Shown: positions 49,085 to 57,504 of the stretch, piece after piece
Layout: each line of letters opens with the position of its first letter
Numbering within the stretch: the first letter of the stretch is position 1
NCBI RefSeq assembly: GCF_019802255.1
Contig: NZ_JAHYSS010000001.1
Location: 310,001 to 374,000 of the forward strand
DNA length: 64,000 nucleotides
From: Pedobacter polysacchareus
GTDB lineage: Bacteria; Bacteroidota; Bacteroidia; Sphingobacteriales; Sphingobacteriaceae
Reading direction: 5' to 3'
Translations under genes and position numbers: made by a program
The notes under the pieces: model-generated
Database searches by the model: none
What the model saw: the letters and a program-made list of their open reading frames with translations, nothing else
Told to the model about the DNA's origin: nothing

Positions 49085-49930
49085 CTAAGGAATCAGGTAA
49101 AGGTCTTTTGTAATGGGCTGGATCAATCCTCTTTCCTGTGCCATTTGAAATAACACATCAATTGCTTTTCTGCCTTCTGTACCCAGGTCAATTGAGTATT
49201 TGTTAACGTATAGGTCAATGTGTTTGTACATCACTTCCTCACTCATTTCCTGTGCATGCTGTTTGATGAACTCAATTCCAGATTTAGGGTTTGCAAAAGC
49301 GTATTCTACAGATTTGCGAAGTACTCTGTTAACTTTTTCTTTTGTGTCCTGATCCAGGTTTCTATTGATCACTATGCCTCCTAAAGGAATGGCACAGCCG
49401 GTTTGCTGCTCCCAGTAGTTGCCCAGGTCCATCACCTTGTGTAAGCCCTTGTCCATATAAGTAAACCTGTTTTCATGAATGATCAATCCGAGGTCAATTT
49501 GATTTGTCAAAAGTGATTGCTCAATAGCAGAGAAAACCATTTCCTCCTTTTGTACTAAATGGGGGAAGGCAATACCCAACAGGAAGTTAGCGGTAGTATA
49601 TTTTCCAGGGATGCCTACGCGAAGTTCGGCATTGATATGATCTGGATGATTGGCGAGGTATTCGTTTTTGGCGATAAGTAAAGGTCCAACGCCGAATCCT
49701 AAGGCACTTCCTGCATCTAACAGTGCATATTGCTCGTATACATAGGCAAAAGCATGAAAGCTCAGCTTAGTGATGTCAAGTTCCCCTCTCATGGCCTTCT
49801 GATTCAATGTTTCCACATCATCAAATGAAACTTTAAAATCTAATCCTTCTGTGTCAATTTTATGATGAATCAGGGCATCAAAGATAAACGTGTCATTTGG
49901 GCAAGGGGAAAATCCAAGGCTTAAAGTCAT
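49085..49930 (-). CDS. mqnD: 1,4-dihydroxy-6-naphthoate synthase (MqnD)
   Basis: Last-but-early step of the futalosine route to menaquinone: converts cyclic dehypoxanthinylfutalosine to dihydroxynaphthoate. The 281-residue protein starts at the ATG complementary to 49928-49930 (MTLSLGFSPCPNDTFIFDALIHHKID); a further upstream methionine would add 19 residues without similarity to the family. A periplasmic-binding-protein-like fold, with conserved LSFHAFAYVYEQYALLDAGSALGFGVGPLLIAK, GKYTTANFLLGIAFP, LGLIIHENRFTY, and the C-terminal HIDLYVNKYSIDLG. mqnB precedes it by 85 bp on the same strand. Confidence 0.93.
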   Translation of the reverse strand: MTLSLGFSPCPNDTFIFDALIHHKIDTEGLDFKVSFDDVETLNQKAMRGELDITKLSFHAFAYVYEQYALLDAGSALGFGVGPLLIAKNEYLANHPDHINAELRVGIPGKYTTANFLLGIAFPHLVQKEEMVFSAIEQSLLTNQIDLGLIIHENRFTYMDKGLHKVMDLGNYWEQQTGCAIPLGGIVINRNLDQDTKEKVNRVLRKSVEYAFANPKSGIEFIKQHAQEMSEEVMYKHIDLYVNKYSIDLGTEGRKAIDVLFQMAQERGLIQPITKDLYLIP

Positions 49931-50015
49931 TGCAGTATAATTTTTGGGTTTGGAAAGATCGGCTGATCCGTGGCAACCGATAGGCAAAGGTACTTAAAAT
50001 CGAAAGGGAAGATCG

Positions 50016-50648
50016 TTAGCTGTTTGTCAAAAATCCAATAGCCCATTCATTCAAATTCTTGATGGCAAGGCCGATTTTCCAGCTTTCCCGGTTTCTCGGT
50101 TCCACATAATTCGAGATGCTGCGGATTTGCAGACAGGGGATGCCGGCTTGCTCACAACTGTAAAGTACCGCCGCGCCCTCCATGCTCTCCGTAATGGGAT
50201 GCAGTCTGTTTTTAACCGCTTCAATGCTTTCTGCTGAGCCATGAACGGTATTTACGGTGATTCCTTTCACTTTCTTAAGTTCCGATAAAGAGGGGTGAAG
50301 CAGGTTGTTATAGGCATGGTAACTGCTTTTTCCAAAACCCAGCGCTTCGATAGGAAGAAATTGGCCATGGTCTTCTGCACCAAGTTCCGAAAAATCATCC
50401 GCCACTACATTCAAAACTGTCCCTAGTGGAATCGCCGGGTCAAAAGAACCTGCAATGCCCAGATTGAGCACCAATTGATACCGGTTAGATAAATGCTTTC
50501 CTAATGCAAAAGCGGTGGCAGTCATCCCTACCCCAGTAATCAGCAGGTCGAACCTTTCTGTTTTCATCAATGCAGCTCCTGATAACCCAAAATGTTCGGT
50601 TAATAAAGAGATTTCTGCATTTGTTGCTGCTACTAAAAGAATCTTCAT
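50016..50648 (-). CDS. mqnB: Futalosine hydrolase (MqnB)
   Basis: Cleaves futalosine to dehypoxanthinylfutalosine and hypoxanthine. A 210-residue nucleoside phosphorylase-fold enzyme: opening MKILLVAATNAEISLLTEHF, LITGVGMTATAFALGKHL, LVLNLGIAGSFDPAIPLGTVLNVVADDFSELGAEDH, TVHGSAESIEAVKNRLHPITESMEGAAVLYSC and IRSISNYVEPRNRESWKIGLAIKNLN. The context with mqnD selects futalosine hydrolase over 5'-methylthioadenosine nucleosidase. The remaining mqn genes (A, C, E) are not in the window. Confidence 0.93.
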   Translation of the reverse strand: MKILLVAATNAEISLLTEHFGLSGAALMKTERFDLLITGVGMTATAFALGKHLSNRYQLVLNLGIAGSFDPAIPLGTVLNVVADDFSELGAEDHGQFLPIEALGFGKSSYHAYNNLLHPSLSELKKVKGITVNTVHGSAESIEAVKNRLHPITESMEGAAVLYSCEQAGIPCLQIRSISNYVEPRNRESWKIGLAIKNLNEWAIGFLTNS

Positions 50649-50694
50649 AAAGCCTAAGTTAGAGATTAAACCTTTCTTCTTTAAGCTTTCTGCG

Positions 50695-50702
50695 TATATT
50701 TG
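50695..50702 (+). promoter_or_regulatory. Candidate -7 element of the PTPS-folE-fabD unit
   Basis: TATATTTG, perfect match, 18 bases before the ATG at 50721. No clear -33. Confidence 0.42.
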
Positions 50703-50720
50703 TCAACAATATAAGAGAGA

Positions 50721-51131
50721 ATGATATACATAACCAGAAAAGCATCATTTAACGCTGCGCATAAATTGTCGAGACCGGATTGGTCTGAAGATAAAAACAC
50801 AGAAGTTTACGGAAAATGTGCCAATCCAAATTGGCATGGACACAACTATCAGCTGTATGTGACTGTTAAAGGGGAGATTAACCCGGAAACAGGCTTCCTT
50901 GTAGATCTGAAATGGTTGAAAGACATCACCAATACTTATGTGGTGGATAAAATTGACCACAGAAACCTGAATCTTGATGTAGATTTCATGAAAGGTAAAC
51001 TGGCCTCTACAGAAAACTTAGCCATTGCAATATGGGAAGAATTACTGCCTCATATTGAAGAGTCTGGCGCGACCCTGCACTGCATCAAAATTTACGAAAC
51101 TGAAAACAACTTTGTCGAGTACTTCGGCTAA
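50721..51131 (+). CDS. 6-pyruvoyl/6-carboxy-tetrahydropterin synthase family protein
   Basis: A 136-residue enzyme of the COG0720 family, which acts on dihydroneopterin triphosphate. Zinc histidines are in FNAAHKL and NWHGHNY, the catalytic Cys in [13 protein letters not shown], the Asp/His pair in [11 protein letters not shown] and the pterin-anchoring Glu in IYETENNF. The spacing C-x5-HGH is that of 6-pyruvoyltetrahydropterin synthase (eukaryote-like), whereas queuosine QueD usually has C-x3-HGH. So biopterin-type rather than queuosine function is possible. It lies 10 bp before folE, which makes the same substrate. Confidence 0.88.
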   Translation: MIYITRKASFNAAHKLSRPDWSEDKNTEVYGKCANPNWHGHNYQLYVTVKGEINPETGFLVDLKWLKDITNTYVVDKIDHRNLNLDVDFMKGKLASTENLAIAIWEELLPHIEESGATLHCIKIYETENNFVEYFG

Positions 51132-51141
51132 TCCATCAGAT

Positions 51142-51774
51142 ATGAACAATCATTTAGATCATTTAGATGAAACTGAAGACGGTTACATCAAAATAGATCG
51201 TTACAACGAAGGGAAAATCTCCGCTGTAGCGAATCATTATACAGACATTCTAAGCCAGTTAGGCGAAGATCCTAGTCGCGAAGGACTGGTAAAAACACCG
51301 GAACGTGTAGCTAAAGCCCTGCAGTATCTAACGCATGGTTACGACCTGGATCCGGCAGCGATCCTTAAAGGTGCAATGTTCAAAGAAGACTACAGCCAAA
51401 TGGTGGTGGTGAAAGATATTGAAGTATTTTCTATGTGCGAACACCACATGCTTCCTTTCTTTGGAAAAGCCCATGTGGCCTATATTCCGAACGGTCATAT
51501 CGTTGGATTGAGCAAAATTCCTAGAATTGTTGATGCTTTTTCTCGCCGTTTGCAAGTACAGGAGCGTTTAACAAATGAAATTAGAGATTGTATTCAGGAA
51601 ACGTTAAATCCTTTAGGAGTAGCCGTGGTGATTGAATGCAAGCATTTATGTATGGCCATGAGGGGAATTCAGAAGCAAAATTCTGTGACTACCACCTCCG
51701 CTTTTACAGGAGAATTTGCAAAAGACACAACAAGGGCAGAGTTTTTGAGGTTAATCACTGCCAACTTACACTAA
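51142..51774 (+). CDS. folE: GTP cyclohydrolase I
   Basis: Makes 7,8-dihydroneopterin triphosphate from GTP, the entry to folate and tetrahydropterins. The start is the ATG at 51142 ([17 protein letters not shown], 210 residues); the longer frame upstream lies inside the previous gene. Zinc ligands in [21 protein letters not shown] and [11 protein letters not shown], and [10 protein letters not shown] are complete, so this is the zinc-dependent type IA enzyme. The short gaps to the PTPS-family gene before and to fabD after suggest one transcript. Confidence 0.96.
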   Translation: MNNHLDHLDETEDGYIKIDRYNEGKISAVANHYTDILSQLGEDPSREGLVKTPERVAKALQYLTHGYDLDPAAILKGAMFKEDYSQMVVVKDIEVFSMCEHHMLPFFGKAHVAYIPNGHIVGLSKIPRIVDAFSRRLQVQERLTNEIRDCIQETLNPLGVAVVIECKHLCMAMRGIQKQNSVTTTSAFTGEFAKDTTRAEFLRLITANLH

Positions 51775-51793
51775 ACACACATTCAGCATAAAA

Positions 51794-52684
51794 ATGAAAG
51801 CATATATATTTCCAGGACAAGGCGCTCAGTTTTCGGGCATGGGTAAAGAATTGTACGAAAATGAAATCGCTAAAGACCTGTTTGAAAAGGCAAATGAAAT
51901 TATTGGTTTCCGCATCAGCGACATCATGTTCTCCGGAACGGATGAAGCCTTAAAAGAAACAAAAGTAACTCAGCCAGCTATTTTTCTTCATTCTGTGATT
52001 TTGGCAAAAACATTAGGTGCAGATTTTAAGCCTGACATGGTAGCAGGACACTCTTTAGGAGAGTTTTCGGCATTGGTAGCCGCAAATGCTTTGTCTTTTG
52101 AAGATGGCTTAAGATTGGTGATTGCAAGAGCAAATGCCATGCAGAAAGCCTGTGAATTACAACCTTCTACCATGGCTGCTATTTTAGGTCTTGCAGATGA
52201 GGTAGTAGAAAAAATCTGTGAAGAAATTGACGAAGTAGTAGTGGCCGCAAATTACAACTGTCCTGGACAAATTGTAATCTCTGGCAGCATTGAAGGCGTA
52301 GATATCGCTTGTCAGCAGTTAACAGAAGCCGGAGCTAAGCGTGCTTTAAAGCTTAATGTTGGCGGTGCTTTCCACTCTCCATTAATGGAGCCTGCAAGGT
52401 TAGAACTTCAGGAAGCAATTGAAAATGTAACGGTACTTTCTCCGGTATGTCCAATTTATCAAAATGTGGATCCGGTTCCAAATACTGATCCTGAAAAGAT
52501 CAAAGCAAACTTAATTACACAATTGACCGGTGCGGTAAAATGGACGCAAACTATCGAGCGTATGATCGCTGATGGTGCCAGTGAATTTGTAGAAGTGGGT
52601 CCTGGCAATGTTTTACAAGGCCTGGTTAAAAAAGTGAATAGAGCCTTCCCAACAAGCTCTGCAACTACCACAGCAAAGGTTTAA
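51794..52684 (+). CDS. fabD: Malonyl-CoA-ACP transacylase
   Basis: Moves malonyl from CoA to ACP for fatty-acid synthesis. 296 residues. AYIFPGQGAQFSGMGKELY at the start, the nucleophile elbow MVAGHSLGEFSALVAA, GQIVISGSIEGV, the catalytic His in GGAFHSPLMEPA, and a C-terminal EVGPGNVLQGLVKK. It is followed by the giant histidine kinase gene, whose GTG start is 1 bp after the fabD stop. Confidence 0.96.
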   Translation: MKAYIFPGQGAQFSGMGKELYENEIAKDLFEKANEIIGFRISDIMFSGTDEALKETKVTQPAIFLHSVILAKTLGADFKPDMVAGHSLGEFSALVAANALSFEDGLRLVIARANAMQKACELQPSTMAAILGLADEVVEKICEEIDEVVVAANYNCPGQIVISGSIEGVDIACQQLTEAGAKRALKLNVGGAFHSPLMEPARLELQEAIENVTVLSPVCPIYQNVDPVPNTDPEKIKANLITQLTGAVKWTQTIERMIADGASEFVEVGPGNVLQGLVKKVNRAFPTSSATTTAKV

Positions 52685-52685
52685 C

Positions 52686-55600
52686 GTGAGCATCGCGGGT
52701 AAAATCAGATTTTTATTATTGATACTTGGGGCCTGCTGTATTGGCACGGCCCTAACTTTAAAAAGTACGATCAGTAAGAAAGATCTGCTTACCCATGAAG
52801 CGGCAACCCTTCAGGAAAACCTGAGTGATAAAGAAAGTATTGTTTACGACTTCCTGTCCGATTCGAAAAGGGTGGAACAGGCCAAGCAATATGAGCTCAA
52901 TGAAAAATACGCTTTAGACTTTATTAATCTTTATCCACAGCAGGGAATCAATCTGCTGGTGTATGAAAAAAATGATTTAAAATTCTGGAGCTCTTTTAGT
53001 GCCTTTCCTTCCAGTTTGGATGTGATAAATGAGGGCTCATCCTTCGTTCAGCTGCCCAATGGCTGGTATGAAGTGGTTCGGAAGACAACCGGAAATTATG
53101 CGCTGGTGTTTCTCATCGAGGTGATGGATCAGTATAATATTCAAAATCAGTACCTGCTGAATGACATTTCACCTCACCTATTACCTTCCAATTCATTATC
53201 TCTGGCCTCTTTTACGGATACAGACGTTTTTGGCATCAATAATTTTGAGGGCCGACTGCTGTTTGAAGTAAAGCTAAAACCGAGTTATACCAAGAGTATT
53301 TATTCAAAAATTGAGGTTTGGTTATGGGCAATTGGCCTGTTTAGCATTTGTTTATTCTTCAATTCCTTTTGTGTCTGGATGGTGAAAAAAGGGCGATTGC
53401 TTTCTGCCACCTTATTACTGACTTTGTTCTTTGTGGTCTTGAGGGTAACAGATCTGGAATACGGGTGGTTCAATCAACAGTTTGACCTGCTGATATTTAG
53501 TCCTACGATATATGGGGAGAGTTTCTTTCTACCTTCTTTAGGCGACTTCCTACTCAATGTATTTGCCATTACCTGGGTCGTTTATTTTATTTATAAACAC
53601 AGAAATGAGTACCACTTGCCTTCCTGGCTAACTAAAAACAAAATAGCAGGATGGGCTTGTTACCTGATATTACTGGCCTTTTTTGGTCTGCTTGCGTTGA
53701 TCAGTGACCAGATTTTCTTTGGGCTGATCATCAATTCAAAGATCAATTTTGACATCACTAATATCATCAATCTTGGCTGGGTAAGCTGGATCAGTATTGT
53801 TATCCTATGTCTGGTATGGTTCAATATTTACCTGATCATTACCATATTGTTGGAACTGAGTAAAACCTTGAATGTCACAAATAAGGAGCGGTTAATGCTG
53901 TTTCTGTTTGCATTCTTAGCTTACCTTTGCTACCGCCTAAGTACAGATTTCAGTATTTTCTTTGTGGTGTATGCTGTGTTTATCCTCACAGTAGGCTGGA
54001 ATGTGTTTATTAAAGACAATAAATTCTCTATCGGGGTTTTTACGACTATATTCTTCTGCCTGGCCTTCATGTCCTCTATCAAGTACTTGAAATTTATCGA
54101 TATAAAAGAGAAAAATAAAAGGCTTACGATTGCGCAGAAACTGGAATCTACAGACGATCCTAAGATCATCAGTGCAATTGAGAGCCTGGAAGTAGGTATT
54201 TACACAGATAGTTTTGTTGCTGATTACTTTAAGCAACCTACGATGGGCAGGTCTGATGTTTTGCAAAGACACATCAATAAGCAGTTTTTGGGAGGCTATC
54301 TTTCCAAATTCGAATACAATATTTACGAATACGACAGCAAGGATTCTTCGCTAAATAAGCAGGGAGCTCCCTTGAGTTATTACAAAAAGCTGGTGCAGAC
54401 AGGTTCTATAAAAGCTTCTGAATCAAATTTCTTTTACCGGCTGAATGATACTTTTGGTTATCAAAACTACTTCGGGATTATTCCTATTTTCGAGGATAAT
54501 CACATCCTTGGGACACTGGTGATCGAACTGAAATCGCAGCAATACAATTACAATAGTCAACTTCCGGATATCCTGATCGACCGTAAAAATAAGAGCGAGG
54601 ATGATTATAGCAATTACTCTTTTGCCTTCTACAGTTATGGTAAATTAGTCAATCAATCGGGACCATACACGTATAAACTCTCTGCTCTGGATTTTAGAGC
54701 TGAGCCTAGGAAGCCTAGGATCGTCACAGACAGCCTTGGGTACACACATGTAGTGTACATGCCCATCGCCTCCAAAATGATCGTTGTGAGCAAGGAAAAG
54801 GTGTCTTATGTGGCGCGCCTCGCTACGCTGTCTTTCTTCTTTTTGGTTTTCATTATTTTCTCAGTTACGCTCTATGCTTTAATCTGGGTACTAAAGAATA
54901 TCGATGAAAGCTGGGGTGGCTGGTTCAATATCAATCGTTCGTTAATGATCAATGCGAACAAAATCCTCTATAAGACCAGGATTCAGTTCTCAATTGTACT
55001 TTCCGTAGTGGCCACTTTGGTGATTGTAGGCTGGACCACCTATTTCTACATCCGCGACGAGTACCGCAGACAGCAGGAAGACTATATTCAGGAGAAAATA
55101 AGAAAAGTACAACTGTCTTATGAAAAACGAATCTTAGCTACGGGATTGCCGACCTCTGATGAGGAGTCTACGCGGTTTTTTAATGAGTTCGCTGATGTGA
55201 ATGGTGCCTACCTCAACCTTTTTGATGCAAATGGAGACCTCTTGTTTACCTCTTTGCCAAGGATTTATGATTTCGGTATTATAGGGCGTAAAATGGGTGC
55301 AAAAGCCTATGTTTTCCTGAAACAGATGCAAAGATCGGAGTACATCAATCCAGATGAACACATCGGGGATTTCGGTTATTCTTCTGCTTATGCGCCGATT
55401 CGCAATGCGATGAATGAGACCGTTGCTTACATCGGACTGCCTTATTATGCCAATGAAGCAGATTATCAGCGTAAAATCGGCCTATACATCAATACCTTGA
55501 TTAACATTTATGCCCTGGTATTTGTAGCCATTGGTATTCTGGCTGTGTTTCTAGCCAATCAGATCACCAGCCCGCTTACTTTTATTCAGGAAAGTATCCG

Positions 55601-56402
55601 AAAGACCAAATTAGGCCAAAAAAATCAGCCTATTCAATGGTCGAGGCATGATGAAATTGGTTCCCTGATTCGGGAATACAATAAGATGATTGCCGCCTTA
55701 GAGGAAAGCGCTTCGAAACTTGCCCGATCCGAAAGGGAAATTGCCTGGCGGGAGATGGCCAAACAGGTGGCGCATGAGATTAAAAATCCTTTAACGCCAT
55801 TAAAACTAGGCGTGCAGCTGCTGGAGAAATCCTGGAAAGAGAAAGATCCTAATTTTGAAAAGAAGTTTGAGCGTTTTAATAAGTCATTTATAGAACAGAT
55901 TGATAGCCTGGCTTCTATCGCTTCAGAGTTCTCCAATTTCGCGAAGATGCCAGATACCAAACTGGAAAAACTACGTTTACTCCCGATTATACAGCAGGCA
56001 AGGGATGTTTTTACGAATACGCAAAATGTAGAAATTTATATATTTAACCATACCAGCTTAGAAGTCATGATCCTTGGTGATAAAGATCAAATGCTGCGTA
56101 CATTTAATAACCTGCTTAAAAACGCGATTGAAGCCGCCGGTACAGACACGAGATGCGTTATTAAAGTGAATGTGATGAATGATGAGGAAAACGTATTTGT
56201 AGAGGTAGAAGACAATGGCAAGGGTATTGACCCAGAGCAGCAGGATAAGATTTTTGTACCCAACTTCACCACTAAATCGTCTGGAACAGGATTAGGTCTG
56301 GCCTTCGTAAAACAAGCTGTGGAAAATGCGGGGGGAACGGTTTCGTTTAAGTCCTTTACTGATGTGGGAACCACTTTTTACCTGAGCTTCCCACTATCTT
56401 AA
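52686..56402 (+). CDS. Very large membrane sensor histidine kinase (NtrY-like)
   Basis: A 1238-residue kinase with a GTG start. An N-terminal helix, an extracytoplasmic region of about 190 residues, and about seven further helices (from about 205 to 480, e.g. IEVWLWAIGLFSICLFFNSFCVWMV and INLGWVSWISIVILCLVWFNIYLIITILL) precede a second soluble region, then helices near 715 and 765, a third sensor region, another helix and HAMP near 940-990. The kinase core: H1030 in VAHEIKNPLTPLKLGV, N box NNLLKNAIEAAG, DNGKGIDPEQQDKIF and GTGLGLAFVKQA. The H box resembles NtrY. No response regulator is nearby. Confidence 0.9.
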   Translation: MSIAGKIRFLLLILGACCIGTALTLKSTISKKDLLTHEAATLQENLSDKESIVYDFLSDSKRVEQAKQYELNEKYALDFINLYPQQGINLLVYEKNDLKFWSSFSAFPSSLDVINEGSSFVQLPNGWYEVVRKTTGNYALVFLIEVMDQYNIQNQYLLNDISPHLLPSNSLSLASFTDTDVFGINNFEGRLLFEVKLKPSYTKSIYSKIEVWLWAIGLFSICLFFNSFCVWMVKKGRLLSATLLLTLFFVVLRVTDLEYGWFNQQFDLLIFSPTIYGESFFLPSLGDFLLNVFAITWVVYFIYKHRNEYHLPSWLTKNKIAGWACYLILLAFFGLLALISDQIFFGLIINSKINFDITNIINLGWVSWISIVILCLVWFNIYLIITILLELSKTLNVTNKERLMLFLFAFLAYLCYRLSTDFSIFFVVYAVFILTVGWNVFIKDNKFSIGVFTTIFFCLAFMSSIKYLKFIDIKEKNKRLTIAQKLESTDDPKIISAIESLEVGIYTDSFVADYFKQPTMGRSDVLQRHINKQFLGGYLSKFEYNIYEYDSKDSSLNKQGAPLSYYKKLVQTGSIKASESNFFYRLNDTFGYQNYFGIIPIFEDNHILGTLVIELKSQQYNYNSQLPDILIDRKNKSEDDYSNYSFAFYSYGKLVNQSGPYTYKLSALDFRAEPRKPRIVTDSLGYTHVVYMPIASKMIVVSKEKVSYVARLATLSFFFLVFIIFSVTLYALIWVLKNIDESWGGWFNINRSLMINANKILYKTRIQFSIVLSVVATLVIVGWTTYFYIRDEYRRQQEDYIQEKIRKVQLSYEKRILATGLPTSDEESTRFFNEFADVNGAYLNLFDANGDLLFTSLPRIYDFGIIGRKMGAKAYVFLKQMQRSEYINPDEHIGDFGYSSAYAPIRNAMNETVAYIGLPYYANEADYQRKIGLYINTLINIYALVFVAIGILAVFLANQITSPLTFIQESIRKTKLGQKNQPIQWSRHDEIGSLIREYNKMIAALEESASKLARSEREIAWREMAKQVAHEIKNPLTPLKLGVQLLEKSWKEKDPNFEKKFERFNKSFIEQIDSLASIASEFSNFAKMPDTKLEKLRLLPIIQQARDVFTNTQNVEIYIFNHTSLEVMILGDKDQMLRTFNNLLKNAIEAAGTDTRCVIKVNVMNDEENVFVEVEDNGKGIDPEQQDKIFVPNFTTKSSGTGLGLAFVKQAVENAGGTVSFKSFTDVGTTFYLSFPLS

Positions 56403-56410
56403 TCGGATTT

Positions 56411-57319
56411 CTAGTTTAATTCAATTGCTGCTTTACCCATGGTAAAACCATCTGCATAAAGAATAATCGAATAAGTGCCTTTAATAAAAGGGTTCGGATT
56501 GATCCAGTCCATCTTATAAACAGTATTGTCGTCGTTATAAGAAATGGAGGTCGAAGAGGTGTATTGCATTTGCTCACCATCTGCTTCAAATAGATTTTCA
56601 CCGTTAGCAATCAGGTTTCCTGCAGGGTCAAATACACGCAGATATATCTTATGGTAATCTTTAGCGGCTAGCGCATTTGATGCGATATTGAAGTTAATGG
56701 TTAGTTTTTTTGCGGTACTGGCACGGGTCACTTCTATGTTTTTCCCATTGTTTTTCACTTTATAAGCTACAATAGATACATTTCCAGCTTTTAAAGCGGC
56801 ACCAGTTTTTACTTTAGCTTCTAATGCTGTGTTTTTCTTCTCCAGATCGCTGGCCTTTTGACTGGCAGTATAGGCAAACTCTTTTAAGCTGTCACGCTGT
56901 GTGCGTAAATAAGTATTCTCTTTTTCTAAACGGACGATTTCATCGCTGTAGTTTTTCACAAATTCACGTAGTTCTTTTACCTCTTTCTGGGCAGTATTGA
57001 GGTCACCTTGGGTCAGTTTACCATTTTGAAGGGCAAGTTTCAACTCCGCAATCTTCGCTCTCGCGAGCTTTTGTTCTTCCTGAAGCTTGTCTGTTAAGGT
57101 AACATTTAGTGCGTTTACCTTATCCAGTTCCGCTTCTATTTTCTCCACTTCAAGTTTTAGTCTGTCTTTTTCTGTGCTCACGGTTACAAAGCGCTGGCTT
57201 TGATGTCGGTCTTTTAAGTATAAGTAAGCATTGGTTCCCAGAAGGGCGAGAATGACAACAATTAGAAAATATATCTTATTGCGGTCTCCCTTATTCACCA
57301 TCTCATTTTGGTCTGACAT
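56411..57319 (-). CDS. Membrane-anchored coiled-coil protein of unknown function
   Basis: A 302-residue protein with a short cytoplasmic N-terminus (MSDQNEMVNKGDRNK), a membrane helix (IYFLIVVILALLGTNAYLYL, about 16-36), and a long coiled coil to about residue 165 rich in Glu, Lys and Leu (DRLKLEVEKIEAELDKVNALNVTLTDKLQEEQKLARAKIAEL). A beta-rich C-terminal domain of 130 residues follows (GNVSIVAYKVKNNGKNIEVTRASTAKKLTINFNIASN, KDYHKIYLRVFDPAGNLIANGENLFEADG). The domain probably lies in the periplasm. I do not recognise a named family. Convergent with the histidine kinase, divergent from the GHL10 gene. Confidence 0.75.
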   Translation of the reverse strand: MSDQNEMVNKGDRNKIYFLIVVILALLGTNAYLYLKDRHQSQRFVTVSTEKDRLKLEVEKIEAELDKVNALNVTLTDKLQEEQKLARAKIAELKLALQNGKLTQGDLNTAQKEVKELREFVKNYSDEIVRLEKENTYLRTQRDSLKEFAYTASQKASDLEKKNTALEAKVKTGAALKAGNVSIVAYKVKNNGKNIEVTRASTAKKLTINFNIASNALAAKDYHKIYLRVFDPAGNLIANGENLFEADGEQMQYTSSTSISYNDDNTVYKMDWINPNPFIKGTYSIILYADGFTMGKAAIELN

Positions 57320-57504
57320 TTCTTGAATTCTTCTCTAAAGGTGTTTAAAACGCGAACATAATATAAAAATATAGGAAATAGTAAAAAAAACAGCCTATTT
57401 GTATGAGACTTTAAAAAAAATCGTTTACTTGCTAAGATCTCGAATACACAACGTATACCAGAACACACAAAGAAAAAGAATTATTAAAGTACAAATTATA
57501 TAAA

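Noticed and set aside
51025..51141. Upstream extension of folE
   Set aside because: It overlaps the coding end of the PTPS-family gene and has no similarity to the FolE N-terminus.
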